From assembly GCF_024464655.1 (NCBI RefSeq), contig NZ_JANHAV010000001.1, positions 744,001 to 808,000 of the forward strand: DNA of 64,000 nt, read 5' to 3'. Under the pieces are notes generated by a model. It was not told the DNA's origin. It was given only the letters and a program-made list of their open reading frames with translations, and ran no database searches. Source of the stretch: Halobellus inordinatus. Lineage in GTDB: Archaea > Halobacteriota > Halobacteria > Halobacteriales > Haloferacaceae. The position numbers were made by a program, and so were the translations under genes. This document shows positions 13,658 to 22,838 of the stretch, piece by piece; the first letter of the stretch is position 1; each line of letters opens with the position of its first letter.

Positions 13658-15640
13658 TCATCCCCACCTCTCGCTGATAAATTCGAGTAATTCCTCGTTA
13701 CGTGCGGATACATCCGCCACTGTGAATTCTGGGCCGTCAAGGTCTCCAAGGACTTTCAACGAGGAATTGGAGTATATCTCGTTGTATTTGGATTCAAACG
13801 AAGAATTTCCTTCAGACTGGTTTTCTCCATTACTGAGTACGGCTAGGTTACCGAGTCGATTCCGATTCACTATGTGGTCTTCAAGTTTGTTACCTTCCTC
13901 TGCATTCTTCGGAACAAGATGTTCCACTTGGAAATTTTTCCGAAACTCATGATAAGGCGCAAGCGAGAGAAGTCCGGATGGACCTCTCAAACTGCGCTCG
14001 TATTCATATATAATATATTTCACAACCTCGTTATTTCTTACTCCCCCCCAACCCGAAGTGAAAGATCCATCCAGGACGTCAGGCGTATCTAAGAAGTCAG
14101 ATGCAACTTCTTCAATAGGAGCAATCCGCTCTCTTTTTTCGATGATCCGTTCAATCGCGTCCTTAATCCCAAGCTCTTTTGATTGATATCCGACGTATCG
14201 GTTGGCATCAGAATTGAACACCTCAGCTACCTGTTCTGGGTCAACATCTGACCAATACAAATCGTTAGCAATTGAGGATAGAGAATTGACGTATCCTTGC
14301 GCACCGTGGGACATAACCAAACTGTATCTGAAAACAAGCTTTTCCAGTTGGGCTACTATATCGGCGAATTCTGGAGATCTGACACCGAATTTGTCAGCTG
14401 TTGCAAACAATATTGGGGTGGTCGCAGACTGGGATCCAGCGTGTAGAAACAGAAGTTGAACCATTCTCACAGAGACATTAATTGGCGAATTATGGCCTCT
14501 ATCAGGCTCAAAGTATTTCTCTGCAAATTTATCTCTATCAGTGAGGTACGGATATAATTCTGAAAAGTTCTCAAGCGAATTTAGGTATGGATTAATAAAA
14601 GATTCAAAATCAGGCCTTTGAACACTTGCGAAGTCATTTAAATCGGAAAGACGCCGGTGAATCTCTGAGGGGCCAGATCGTTTCGACCGAGAGTCAGAAC
14701 GCTCACTGGTAAACACTTCCCAGTGAATTCTCGCTAGGTCATCAACTTCGGTGTCAGAGAATCCATCGTGAACTGTAACATTCCTCACTATACTGTTAAA
14801 CCTCTGATATACCTCCTTAGAATCTAGCTTCTTTGATTGGGAAGCACAGTAGACCAAATGGCTTCGGATCTTATCATGAAGCCGAAGATCTCTGCCACGA
14901 TCATTAATCACTTTAAACATTCGCGCGGCTTCATCAACATCTTCCACAACTTTTACGTTAACCTCAAACCGTTGAGTGATAATCTGGACAATATTATTCA
15001 GGAATTTGTAATATCCCGCATAGTCTACTGTATTATTTTGATATTTAGTATCTCTCCATTCCGCCAATCGAGACAGAGTGGTTGCTTTAGCTCTCGCAAT
15101 TTTTCTTTCAGCCTCGACGAGACCATCTTGTGCAAGATAACTTTCTGGAGATGTACTGCCAAGAATGACGTTGTCATATGCCTCTTCTGCGAGTCCACCC
15201 AGCTGAATCCGTTCGATACCGCCGTACTCAATATATTTTTCCGCGATATTTTTTCTCCGCTCCTCAATCGTACTAGAAAAGTCTGCGCTAATATCCCGGC
15301 TCTTTTCGATAGTCGCCATTTCATCAATTATTGCAGAAATAACAATCGCGACTGTTGCTAATCTCTGTTGTCCGTCGACTATACCGTAATTATCAAACTC
15401 TTCGTAGTCTGTAGGCTCGATATCTCCTCGCTCTTCTAAGACAATGGTTCCAAAATAATGATCTAATCTTTCCTCTGATTCTGAATTATAATTTTGTTTA
15501 TATACGAACTCAATATCGTCCACCAAATCATCCACATTAGATACCTCCCAAGCATAATCTCTCTGATAGTTTGGGATCTCAAAGTACGATTGACTGAATA
15601 CTGAGGACAAAGAGAAATTGTCATCGGGGGTTCCATCCAT
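13658..15640 (-). CDS. DUF262-HNH (GmrSD-like) restriction protein
   Basis: 660 residues. The N-terminal DUF262 (ParB/Srx-like NTP-using fold) has PNYQRDYAW near residue 24 and the signature DGQQRL near residue 89. The C-terminal DUF1524 HNH nuclease has EHLVPKN near residue 572 followed by NRLGNLAVLS. This arrangement is that of type IV systems such as GmrSD, which cut DNA with modified cytosines, though other DUF262-DUF1524 proteins act in other defences. It is much AT-richer than neighbouring genes, pointing to separate acquisition. Likely anti-virus cargo of the provirus. Complete. Confidence 0.85.
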   Translation of the reverse strand: MDGTPDDNFSLSSVFSQSYFEIPNYQRDYAWEVSNVDDLVDDIEFVYKQNYNSESEERLDHYFGTIVLEERGDIEPTDYEEFDNYGIVDGQQRLATVAIVISAIIDEMATIEKSRDISADFSSTIEERRKNIAEKYIEYGGIERIQLGGLAEEAYDNVILGSTSPESYLAQDGLVEAERKIARAKATTLSRLAEWRDTKYQNNTVDYAGYYKFLNNIVQIITQRFEVNVKVVEDVDEAARMFKVINDRGRDLRLHDKIRSHLVYCASQSKKLDSKEVYQRFNSIVRNVTVHDGFSDTEVDDLARIHWEVFTSERSDSRSKRSGPSEIHRRLSDLNDFASVQRPDFESFINPYLNSLENFSELYPYLTDRDKFAEKYFEPDRGHNSPINVSVRMVQLLFLHAGSQSATTPILFATADKFGVRSPEFADIVAQLEKLVFRYSLVMSHGAQGYVNSLSSIANDLYWSDVDPEQVAEVFNSDANRYVGYQSKELGIKDAIERIIEKRERIAPIEEVASDFLDTPDVLDGSFTSGWGGVRNNEVVKYIIYEYERSLRGPSGLLSLAPYHEFRKNFQVEHLVPKNAEEGNKLEDHIVNRNRLGNLAVLSNGENQSEGNSSFESKYNEIYSNSSLKVLGDLDGPEFTVADVSARNEELLEFISERWG

Positions 15641-15941
15641 ATGATGGGCTTAACGTCAGGATAAATAATAATTGGGCCTACGGAGTCCTGTAATTGAGAG
15701 GTTACAACAATATATGAAATAATCCTCTCCTAACTAATTGCCCTAGGATGTTGTCTACCGCTATCTACCTAGAGAAAAAAAGATAATTGAGAATCCCTCC
15801 GCGTCGACGGTACGGCCACGTTCCGGGCGTGCGGCGCTGCGCGCCGTTCCGGGCTACCGCTGGGTCCGTTGCGTCTCGCTCCGGTCACAGGAGGACCGCT
15901 ACCGCAGCCACGTGGGACCGCCCCGACGGTAGACTCCGTCC
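15641..15941. other. Spacer between structural cluster and defence gene
   Basis: No gene seen. The side near the defence gene is AT-rich. On the minus strand a run of seven T (15775-15781) about 160 nt past the NTPase stop could terminate the structural transcript. 15800-15941 is GC-rich with short hairpins. Confidence 0.4.
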
Positions 15942-16913
15942 CTAGTCGTCGGGGCCACGATCGCGAAGTTCTGCTAAGAGTTCCGACCAGGAGAGGTCAA
16001 GGTCGAACAGGTTCGAGCGGAGGTTCCAGCTCCACGGGGCAGGCTCGTCGGGATCGTACTCTACCGCCGTCGCCTCGAGTGATTCGACCGGACCACCGAA
16101 CAACTGCTCTGTTGGGCGATCCGAGTCCGCGGGCCAGCGACGGTAGAACTCGATAGTCTTTGGCTCAGTCTTGTAGAACGCCAGCGACGTGAGGCGCTTC
16201 ATCTCCGGATCAACGTCTTTCCCCGTGTGGCCGATCACGATCACCAGCTCGACGCCGAGTTTACTCATCCGCTTGAGTAAGGGAGACCACTGGGTGGCAA
16301 CATCGTGAGAGTTCGTCCGCGCGTCGAAGTGGGTCGAGCCCTCGTCGATCACGACTGCTTTCGGCCGGTCGCGGTGTTCCAGTAGGCGCTCGGCGAGATC
16401 GTGGCAGGTCGTTACTCGTTCGTCGACGATGCTCGCGCGGGCGTTGCTCAGGATCAGGAGGTCGTCCCAGAGCGTCCGACCGAGTTCGACTAAGAGCCAC
16501 GCACTGTTCGTCTTCCCGGTATTCGGATCACCAGCCGCGAGGACGGTAGTGAGCGCGCCATCGCGATCGAGTTCGTCGAGGATGCGAGCCGGGAGCGTGA
16601 GGGCGCTTGCGTCGAGATCCTGTTCAGTAATCCCGACGAGGTAGGACATCGCCTCACCGTCCCCTTGTTTGACCGCTCGCGTGGCGCTTTCCGAACGGAG
16701 GTGCGCGTCGACGATCTGGCCGAGCCGTGTCTCCTCGAACGCGCCGAGTTCGTCGCTGATCGGCTCATCGTGGAGGAACGAGAGAACATCGTGGTCCTCC
16801 TGGTCGAGCGGGAGGCCAGCGTGCGAGAGCAGATCGGCCTCGTTGTCCATCCGACCGCGGGCCTGTTCGTAGAGCTTCGCTGCGGTCAAGAGGTGTTCGT
16901 TAACGTCAGTCAT
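15942..16913 (-). CDS. Pleolipovirus-type P-loop NTPase (VP8-like)
   Basis: About 323 residues from the ATG at 16913, which overlaps the stop of the preceding gene by 8 nt. The longer frame to 17000 would start in unlike sequence. Walker [11 protein letters not shown] is near residue 130 and Walker B KAVVIDEG near residue 185, with a RecA-like core ([23 protein letters not shown]). It closes the structural cluster, as the VP8/ORF8 NTPase does in pleolipoviruses. Its role there, DNA handling or assembly, is not settled. Confidence 0.78.
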   Translation of the reverse strand: MTDVNEHLLTAAKLYEQARGRMDNEADLLSHAGLPLDQEDHDVLSFLHDEPISDELGAFEETRLGQIVDAHLRSESATRAVKQGDGEAMSYLVGITEQDLDASALTLPARILDELDRDGALTTVLAAGDPNTGKTNSAWLLVELGRTLWDDLLILSNARASIVDERVTTCHDLAERLLEHRDRPKAVVIDEGSTHFDARTNSHDVATQWSPLLKRMSKLGVELVIVIGHTGKDVDPEMKRLTSLAFYKTEPKTIEFYRRWPADSDRPTEQLFGGPVESLEATAVEYDPDEPAPWSWNLRSNLFDLDLSWSELLAELRDRGPDD

Positions 16914-17742
16914 CGGTTGCAGCCTCCGTTTGGTTCGAGGCAGCTGCTTGGGCCGCGGCATCGAGATCGGGACCGTCGAACTCGTCGAGCGGGTCGTCAT
17001 CGTCGCGATCGCGGATATGCCGGTCGAGTTCGAACTGTTCTATCGCGTCGTCGATGGCCTGATTGATCGACTCGCCACGATCGGGGAGCGTCGACTTCTC
17101 GAAGGTCTGGACCACAGAGAGGACAGCCTGTCTCGTGGCAGACCGGACGATCGAGAAGACTTGCGTCTCGATCGCGAACCCGCGCTGGGCATCTTCTTCG
17201 AGGACGTTCCGAAGTTCGTGTACCTTCGAGAGTGCGATCATCAGCTCGCGGTCGTCGAGCGTGCCGGGCCAGACACCTTCGACCGTGTTTGCTTCGAGAT
17301 CGACGTTCTTCCCGAACGCGAGCGAGGGGCTGGACCAGTAGAGCTGTCCGTCGACGACTTCGACCTCTTTCCAGCGGGGACGGGGCCAGCGGTAAATCCC
17401 GGCACCATCGAGGTCGAGGAGATCGACGTCGACGAGCCAGACCCAACCGGGGCCGTCAATAAGATCGAGGGTTTTCGCTGCTGTCCACCGACCGACCGTG
17501 AAGGTCGAGACGATGAAGGCGATTGTCCCGATCCGAACCGTACGCGGGACTGAGGTACCAGTGGCGATCAGGACAGCGAAGACGACCAGGGCAGCAGCGC
17601 CAAGCAGGTACTTCCCACGAACGACGAGCCAGACGAGCGCGCGGAACCAACGGGGGTCGTCGGGCTGGTCAGTATGGCCGGTGCGTGTCTCCTCGGGCGT
17701 CGCTTCTTCCGGTTGGTCGGGATCTGATTGTTCGGGCATCAA
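16906..17742 (-). CDS. Pleolipovirus ORF7-like membrane protein
   Basis: 278 residues. An acidic N-terminal tail is followed by two adjacent membrane helices (about 43-62 and 70-88) and a soluble domain of about 170 residues, ending in a charged tail. Position between the ORF6-like gene and the NTPase matches the conserved pleolipovirus order. Start overlaps the previous gene by 4 nt (ATGA). Function unknown, probably virion or assembly related. Confidence 0.65.
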   Translation of the reverse strand: MMPEQSDPDQPEEATPEETRTGHTDQPDDPRWFRALVWLVVRGKYLLGAAALVVFAVLIATGTSVPRTVRIGTIAFIVSTFTVGRWTAAKTLDLIDGPGWVWLVDVDLLDLDGAGIYRWPRPRWKEVEVVDGQLYWSSPSLAFGKNVDLEANTVEGVWPGTLDDRELMIALSKVHELRNVLEEDAQRGFAIETQVFSIVRSATRQAVLSVVQTFEKSTLPDRGESINQAIDDAIEQFELDRHIRDRDDDDPLDEFDGPDLDAAAQAAASNQTEAATDD

Positions 17743-18308
17743 GCAACACGCTCCCCGTTCTTGTTGACCGCAGAGCGTTCAACGACAAGCCGGTACAAGA
17801 CCATCAGCGCAACACCAGACGCAGAGGCGAGCGCAGCATCCCGAACATCAGCCGCGGTCCAAGGGCCAGAGATCAGCGCGCTGCCTTCGGTAGTCTGGAC
17901 GAAGTGGACGACGCCGTTCTGCTGGGAGAGATCCGTCGAGATCCAGACCCGAGTGTTCGGCGGTGCCTCGATTTGGACCTCCGTTGTTTCGCCCGGTTGC
18001 AGGTAGCGTTTGGTGAACGTGGCCGAGCCAGTCGACGAGCCAGTGTCCTCGATGACCAAGAGCGAGATCGGTGCGTACCGATCCGCCTCGAAGGTCAAGG
18101 TCAGTGTGCCGGTATTTCGGTTGTACCGTTTGTCGACGAGATCAGTATGCCGATCGACCGCCAAGAGCGAAGTCGAGTTCGTCGACGAGCTGCTGGGCGT
18201 CGCGGTCGTCGTCGAGGTCGCAGTCGGTTCGTCGGACTGTGCCGCCGCTGGTGGCGCGACGAGGAGTCCGAGGACTAAGCACGCGATGAGTGCGAGTTTG
18301 TGGTTCAT
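17739..18308 (-). CDS. Secreted, membrane-anchored virion-associated protein (ORF6-like)
   Basis: 189 residues. Signal peptide MNHKLALIACLVLGLLVA with cleavage after AAAQ, then a Ser/Thr-rich linker (about 27-48), a beta-rich ectodomain with SLLVIEDTG and VWISTDLSQQ, and one membrane helix near residues 155-172. Located directly after the spike and a 55-residue membrane protein. The linker is a candidate for glycosylation. Confidence 0.65.
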   Translation of the reverse strand: MNHKLALIACLVLGLLVAPPAAAQSDEPTATSTTTATPSSSSTNSTSLLAVDRHTDLVDKRYNRNTGTLTLTFEADRYAPISLLVIEDTGSSTGSATFTKRYLQPGETTEVQIEAPPNTRVWISTDLSQQNGVVHFVQTTEGSALISGPWTAADVRDAALASASGVALMVLYRLVVERSAVNKNGERVA

Positions 18309-18337
18309 AGCGGGTAGGGGTGAAAAGGATTAGTTCG

Positions 18338-18505
18338 CTACCAGAGCGAGTCGAGACCGAGGCCGGTCCAGCGCCAGTCGGGGAGGCCGAGGAGATCGAG
18401 GCCGATCCCGATCACGTCGACTCCAGCGAGGTGTGCGCCGAGGACCAGCAGCGCGATCCCGGCGATCGAGCGCACTGGTAGGAGACTGGCCAGGAGCCAG
18501 TACAT
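18338..18505 (-). CDS. Small hydrophobic protein
   Basis: 55 residues from the ATG at 18503-18505, overlapping no gene and filling the space between spike and ORF6-like genes. Mostly hydrophobic (WLLASLLPV, GIALLVLGAHLAG), one or two membrane passes. The longer frame to 18619 runs into the spike gene and is rejected. Small membrane proteins are common in pleolipovirus clusters. Confidence 0.55.
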   Translation of the reverse strand: MYWLLASLLPVRSIAGIALLVLGAHLAGVDVIGIGLDLLGLPDWRWTGLGLDSLW

Positions 18506-18509
18506 ACGC

Positions 18510-19991
18510 TTAGTTCGACCTCCCGCCGAGCAGGAGCGCAGCAGCGGCAACCAAGCCGATAGCGAGCATCGTCTGGTTGTCGAGGCCGGAGCCGGAGCCA
18601 CCACCGCCGGACGGTTCACGCGACTCGATCTCCTTACGGAGGTCGGTTAGTTGAGTCTGCATTTCGTTCAGCTCCGAGGTGTTGGCCGTCTTGTAGACGT
18701 AGTTCGTGGTGTTGACCTGCGTGACGTTAGCACCAGTCTGGGAGCGCATTTGCTCGATGGTGAAGTTCGTGCCCTCGGCGAAGTCGAGCTTCTGGCCATC
18801 GACCGTAGCGAGAAACACCGGACCAGTGATATTGCCAGTGTTGTATGTGACGTTCGTCTCCCAACCGTCGCCAGGCGCATTCCGGGCGAGGACGATCCCC
18901 GTGTAGGTGTTACCTTGGTAGGTCACGTCCATCGTACCGGAACTGCTCATATTGGGTGTGTCAAAGCCCATCATCGCGAGCGCGGCCGTCGAGTCGTACA
19001 GCGACTGGGACCCGTCAGATTGAGTCGCGTACTCGAACATCGCGGTGTTGGCCGATATCACGTCGGAAGCGTTAGCTTCGCCAGCCGAGAAGTCGGCGTA
19101 GGTCGCGTTAACGAAGTTCTCGGCTTCGGCCTGTAGGTTGCTGTTCCGGGTTTGAATCTCATTCCAACTCGCCGCGAAGTCCTCCACCTCGAACACAGTC
19201 AGCGTATCGTAGTTACCGTCCGGGGGGTGAATATCGAAGTTCACGTCGCTGAAGTGAGAGTCGTCCGCGCCGGACATCCCCGCTGCGTGGAGGTAGGCCG
19301 TACCATCGTAGTTGTTCACCTGATTGGTTTGGGTGAACGGGACGTGGACCTGTGCAGTGGTAGCGGTACTACCATTGACGAGGCTCAGAGACCTGGTTCC
19401 GCCGAAGTTCCATGAGGCACCCTCACCAGAATGAGCCCATTCGATACTCGGCGAGACGAACGAGGTCGATATATCGGTCTCGTTCGTAGCCTGCTCGCGC
19501 AGGTAGCGGTAGTTCGACAGCGAAGTGTTCCACTGCTTGATTTGGTTTATCTGCTTCGTGGCATAGTAGTTCGAGATCGCTTGGCGCGCCTCAACAAGCG
19601 CCTGCTCTTGAGACATACCGTCCTGGTAGGCCTCAGCGACGGCGACCTGCATCTTCATCCAGGCAACCGACTCGGTGTCGTTGAGGTAGTTCCCGTAAAC
19701 TGTGTTGAAGGTTTCGAGGTTTGCTTTCTCAGCCGAGCCAGTCGAGTAAATGTCGACCTTGGTCTGGTTGGCGTCGGACTGCTTCATATCCTCGATGGCG
19801 TCATTCGTGGGAGCGCACTCGGCAGTGCCGGACCCAGTGAGGCCAAGCGAAACTGCGTTCTTGATGAACGAAACCAAACCAGAACACTCGCTGTCAGTGA
19901 GTGTCTGCGCGGAGGCCGCGCCGGTCGAGGCCGTTATGCCTGAAGTGACGAGCAGGAAGGCCATCAAGATTGAAGCGAACTTGCTACGCAT
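18510..19991 (-). CDS. Pleolipovirus spike protein (VP4-like)
   Basis: 493 residues from the ATG at 19991, which overlaps the upstream gene by 8 nt and opens a proper signal peptide (MRSKFASILMAFLLVTSGI, cleavage near ASAQ). A large ectodomain rich in Asn, Thr and Ser carries several N-glycosylation sequons (NATY, NTTN, NASD). Near the C-terminus there is a coiled-coil stretch (ELNEMQTQLTDLRKEIESRE), a Gly/Ser linker and a single membrane anchor (MLAIGLVAAAALLL). This layout is that of pleolipovirus spikes, which bind the host and fuse membranes. The frame extending to 20102 is rejected. Confidence 0.82.
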   Translation of the reverse strand: MRSKFASILMAFLLVTSGITASTGAASAQTLTDSECSGLVSFIKNAVSLGLTGSGTAECAPTNDAIEDMKQSDANQTKVDIYSTGSAEKANLETFNTVYGNYLNDTESVAWMKMQVAVAEAYQDGMSQEQALVEARQAISNYYATKQINQIKQWNTSLSNYRYLREQATNETDISTSFVSPSIEWAHSGEGASWNFGGTRSLSLVNGSTATTAQVHVPFTQTNQVNNYDGTAYLHAAGMSGADDSHFSDVNFDIHPPDGNYDTLTVFEVEDFAASWNEIQTRNSNLQAEAENFVNATYADFSAGEANASDVISANTAMFEYATQSDGSQSLYDSTAALAMMGFDTPNMSSSGTMDVTYQGNTYTGIVLARNAPGDGWETNVTYNTGNITGPVFLATVDGQKLDFAEGTNFTIEQMRSQTGANVTQVNTTNYVYKTANTSELNEMQTQLTDLRKEIESREPSGGGGSGSGLDNQTMLAIGLVAAAALLLGGRSN

Positions 19992-20223
19992 CGGGATCAC
20001 CTCCGAGGTCCTTGATCGCTTTGCGGTCGAGGCCATCGGGCAGCTCGTCGCGATCGTCGTCATCGGGATAGACGAGGTTCGCGGCGAGGAGGCCGAGCGC
20101 AAGCGGGACGAAAGAAATCAGCGGGAAGCTACCGTCATACACGGACAGGTCAGTGATGACCGTGGCGAGGGTCGAGAAGCCAGCGCCGAGGACGACCGAG
20201 GTCGCCGCGACAGCGCGGCTCAT
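19984..20223 (-). CDS. Small virion membrane protein
   Basis: 79 residues with two membrane helices (about 5-25 and 36-52) and an acidic cytosolic tail (YPDDDDRDELPDG). Start overlaps the stop of the 34-residue gene upstream, and its end overlaps the spike start. Likely virion membrane component, by position. Confidence 0.6.
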   Translation of the reverse strand: MSRAVAATSVVLGAGFSTLATVITDLSVYDGSFPLISFVPLALGLLAANLVYPDDDDRDELPDGLDRKAIKDLGGDPDA

Positions 20224-20324
20224 AGTAGACCCTCCGTGAGGAGCTTCGAGAGCAGGGCGAACGCGGTCACGCCCGCTCCGAGCAGTGCAACTTTCCGATC
20301 GTGGTTTCGAAAAACGTTGGACAT
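20220..20324 (-). CDS. 34-residue single-pass membrane peptide
   Basis: ATG at 20322-20324; TGA overlaps the next ATG (ATGA). The peptide begins MSNVFRNHDRKVALLGAG and has one hydrophobic helix (VALLGAGVTAFALLSKLL). It is short, but coupling by overlap on the downstream side and position in a tight virion operon make it credible. Confidence 0.5.
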   Translation of the reverse strand: MSNVFRNHDRKVALLGAGVTAFALLSKLLTEGLL

Positions 20325-20335
20325 TGGAAAGCCTC

Positions 20336-20752
20336 TCAGCGGACAGCGACGAACCAGCCGAATAGCGTCACAGCAAAGGCGAGCTGTGCACCGAGCGGAC
20401 TGGTGCCGCCGAGGTCATTGATGAGTGACTGTATCTCGGTGACATACTGATACCCGAGGGTGACCACGGGAACAGCGCCGAGAGCGACCTGTTCCCAAGT
20501 TTCGTAGTTCTCGAAGCGCTTGGTCTCTGAGGACATAAACGCCGCCGCGTAGACGGCAATACCCGCGAGGGCTGCGTGTTCGGTCGTCAGCGAGTAGTTC
20601 GAGAACCACGTGAGGGTGATCTCGGTGATGCCACCAAACTGGTACAGCGAGGTCGCGACGAAGACTACCGAGAAGATCGCCGGGAGTGTCCGGAGGTTCG
20701 CGTACTCCGAGAGCGCACCGGTCATTGACGAGTAGGATGAACTGGAAGCCAT
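20336..20752 (-). CDS. Pleolipovirus internal membrane protein (VP3-like)
   Basis: 138 residues with four predicted membrane helices (about 24-40, 56-76, 87-104 and 118-136). Number of helices and position upstream of the spike fit VP3-type internal membrane proteins of pleolipoviruses, which line the virion membrane. 4 nt after the preceding gene. Confidence 0.68.
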   Translation of the reverse strand: MASSSSYSSMTGALSEYANLRTLPAIFSVVFVATSLYQFGGITEITLTWFSNYSLTTEHAALAGIAVYAAAFMSSETKRFENYETWEQVALGAVPVVTLGYQYVTEIQSLINDLGGTSPLGAQLAFAVTLFGWFVAVR

Positions 20753-20756
20753 CGGT

Positions 20757-21128
20757 CTACTCCTTGAGCTGGCGGACTTCCCAGAGGTTGAATTCGACCT
20801 CTTCGTCTGACCCGTTAGGGGTGAACGTGCGCGTCTTCTCGGTTTTCTTGAACCCGAGGACGAGGCCCTCAGCAGAGCCGTACTCGTCCGCGAGGGTGTC
20901 GAGCCGGCGGTCGATCTGGCCGTTCGAGAACATCACGACAACGTCGCCGAGGCCGCGTGCGATTTCGAGAACGTCGTTGTCGTACTCTTGGGTCTCCTGG
21001 CGCTTGCGGAGTTCGCCCACAACGGATTCGCCTGCGTCGAGTTCGATCCATTCAGCGTCGCCGTCACCGGACTGATCCGGTGCGTCGACGGTTTCCATCT
21101 CGTCGAAGCTTGGGGTTTCAGTTGACAT
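20757..21128 (-). CDS. Provirus hypothetical protein, first of structural cluster
   Basis: 123 acidic residues without membrane segments. The central part ([19 protein letters not shown]...[17 protein letters not shown]) and the C-terminal strands look like a small beta-barrel, perhaps OB-like. It starts the minus-strand structural operon. Function unknown. Confidence 0.55.
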   Translation of the reverse strand: MSTETPSFDEMETVDAPDQSGDGDAEWIELDAGESVVGELRKRQETQEYDNDVLEIARGLGDVVVMFSNGQIDRRLDTLADEYGSAEGLVLGFKKTEKTRTFTPNGSDEEVEFNLWEVRQLKE

Positions 21129-21264
21129 CTGCGAGAATATCTACATTTGATTGTGTATTAAGTTGGAAAATGACCCGGGTGGAAGTGAAGAACACTCAGT
21201 TCAGATGGTTAGGTTTGATCTACAGAGGTCAACTTTTTTGTCATCGAAATACAGATCAGAAGTA

Positions 21265-21933
21265 ATGTCAAATCCATCTGAAGAAACCGCTGAGCAACTC
21301 ATTCAATATTATGAACAGTACGAGCAGCTTGAGGGAACTATACAGAATCTACTCGACGATCTCTTGCGGGCTAGGATATCTGGAAATGACACAAAAGTAA
21401 GACAAGAACTAAGAAGTTTAGCGAGGTCTGAGAGGGACGCGTATCGATTTCTTATGTACTCAATGAATTTGGATAATAGCTATGAAGAACTGTTACGTGG
21501 AGATTCAGAGGGAGAAGAAGTTCTTGAGACAGCACAAAATATTAATCAAAAGTATTCTCGTCTTTTACCCTCATTGAGTGCCGCATACTTAGAAGTGTTC
21601 GGTGAACGACTAAATCCAATTACCTCATACGACTATGAACCGGGTTACAGGAGTGAGTATGCCGAACCTATGATTTATTTTGAGGCGTCAACTGGAGATC
21701 TGGATCTTTTCGAAACCAGAGTGTCCTCGTCTGTCGGACTCCATCTTAGTAGATCTATAATCGAAGGAATAAATGAAACACTTTCAACGGTAATTGAAAA
21801 TGACTTTCTTATTGATGAATCTGAATACGAAAATTTAGTTGAAGTAAACGAAGACATCAAAGAAAAAGTCGAAGAGATTGATGATAAAATGGAGTCGTTA
21901 GAGACGGTAAGCCCACAAACCAATGTCGACTGA
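21265..21933 (+). CDS. Hypothetical helical protein, cassette gene 1
   Basis: 222 residues from the ATG at 21265; the frame open from 21151 adds sequence unlike the rest. Highly helical, Glu-rich, with a coiled-coil N-terminus (EQLIQYYEQYEQLEGTIQNLL) and C-terminus (VNEDIKEKVEEIDDKMESLE). No membrane helix. AT-rich compared with flanking viral genes. First gene of a three-gene plus-strand operon inserted between structural and replication genes. No family recognised. Confidence 0.6.
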   Translation: MSNPSEETAEQLIQYYEQYEQLEGTIQNLLDDLLRARISGNDTKVRQELRSLARSERDAYRFLMYSMNLDNSYEELLRGDSEGEEVLETAQNINQKYSRLLPSLSAAYLEVFGERLNPITSYDYEPGYRSEYAEPMIYFEASTGDLDLFETRVSSSVGLHLSRSIIEGINETLSTVIENDFLIDESEYENLVEVNEDIKEKVEEIDDKMESLETVSPQTNVD

Positions 21934-22528
21934 AAAAGAGTTCCCATCCAAGGAGGGCAAACGAAGCGCCTCGATCGAACAAGAGATAGAAAGGAGGTTT
22001 GTGAAAGAATCCAATAGTGCTGATTCTAAGGGTGAGGCAATTGTGATTGGTACGGAGAATAGGTTATCCAGAAAAAAAGAACCCTCTCTGGGCCCCTCAG
22101 CTTTTGCTATTCGTGAGAAATCGGAGAAGGAATTAATGCTAAACCTGGAAGAAAGGCTTTCAGATGTTGAGTACCAGTTGGAGGAGGCGAAAGTTGAACC
22201 ACAACTGAGGAAGTACTCAGCAAATGATAGCTTCCAGTCAGCAGTAAAAGATAGTTTGTTATCCGGTGGTGTCTTGAATAGCGAAGAGGTTCTGACAGAG
22301 GTCCATTCCGGTGTGAACTACTGGGACCAGTTTGATAAGGAAACTAAAAATAAAATTAGATTCGCGCCGTTGGAACCTATTCACGATATCATTGTTTTAT
22401 TCGGAGTTGTACTCTCAAGCCTCGCCACTGTATTCGCTGCGGTGACTGGACTTTACTCAATAAGTGTGTTATTTATAGTGATCGGGATGTTTCTGTTTTA
22501 TTCATATTGGGTTGATATCGGAGAATGA
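21923..22528 (+). CDS. Hypothetical two-pass membrane protein, cassette gene 2
   Basis: 201 residues, overlapping gene 1 by 11 nt. A charged, partly coiled N-terminal ~145 residues is followed by two membrane helices (about 151-173 and 175-194). AT-rich. The soluble-then-membrane layout with a partner coiled-coil protein resembles defence effectors, but I recognise no catalytic motif. Confidence 0.55.
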   Translation: MSTEKEFPSKEGKRSASIEQEIERRFVKESNSADSKGEAIVIGTENRLSRKKEPSLGPSAFAIREKSEKELMLNLEERLSDVEYQLEEAKVEPQLRKYSANDSFQSAVKDSLLSGGVLNSEEVLTEVHSGVNYWDQFDKETKNKIRFAPLEPIHDIIVLFGVVLSSLATVFAAVTGLYSISVLFIVIGMFLFYSYWVDIGE

Positions 22529-22788
22529 ATTTACAAAAGGTAGCTATTGAGGTTGCGATCGAATTCCCAATCATAGTTATGGCGGTTTTATTACTAGATG
22601 GTAATAAAGTAGCTGCCTCAATATTCAGTGCCAGCCTTTCAATAGGTAGTGTAGATTCGATAAACCAGATCCCAGACCTCGCTCAAACAATCTTAGTAGT
22701 AGCATTTATTATCATTTTTATGATTGTTGTTCTAACGTCAGTGGCCGAGTTCGTATATGATACGTACTCAACTATGTCGTCAGGATAG
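22525..22788 (+). CDS. Hypothetical membrane protein, cassette gene 3
   Basis: 87 residues, start overlapping the previous stop by 4 nt (ATGA). Hydrophobic segments at about 5-25 and 50-75; little soluble sequence. AT-rich. Translationally coupled to gene 2, so the products probably act together in the membrane. Confidence 0.55.
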   Translation: MNLQKVAIEVAIEFPIIVMAVLLLDGNKVAASIFSASLSIGSVDSINQIPDLAQTILVVAFIIIFMIVVLTSVAEFVYDTYSTMSSG

Positions 22789-22838
22789 TTTTGGAGAGTC
22801 TAACCAGTGACCAGCCTAACCAGAGAATCGAACGCAGC

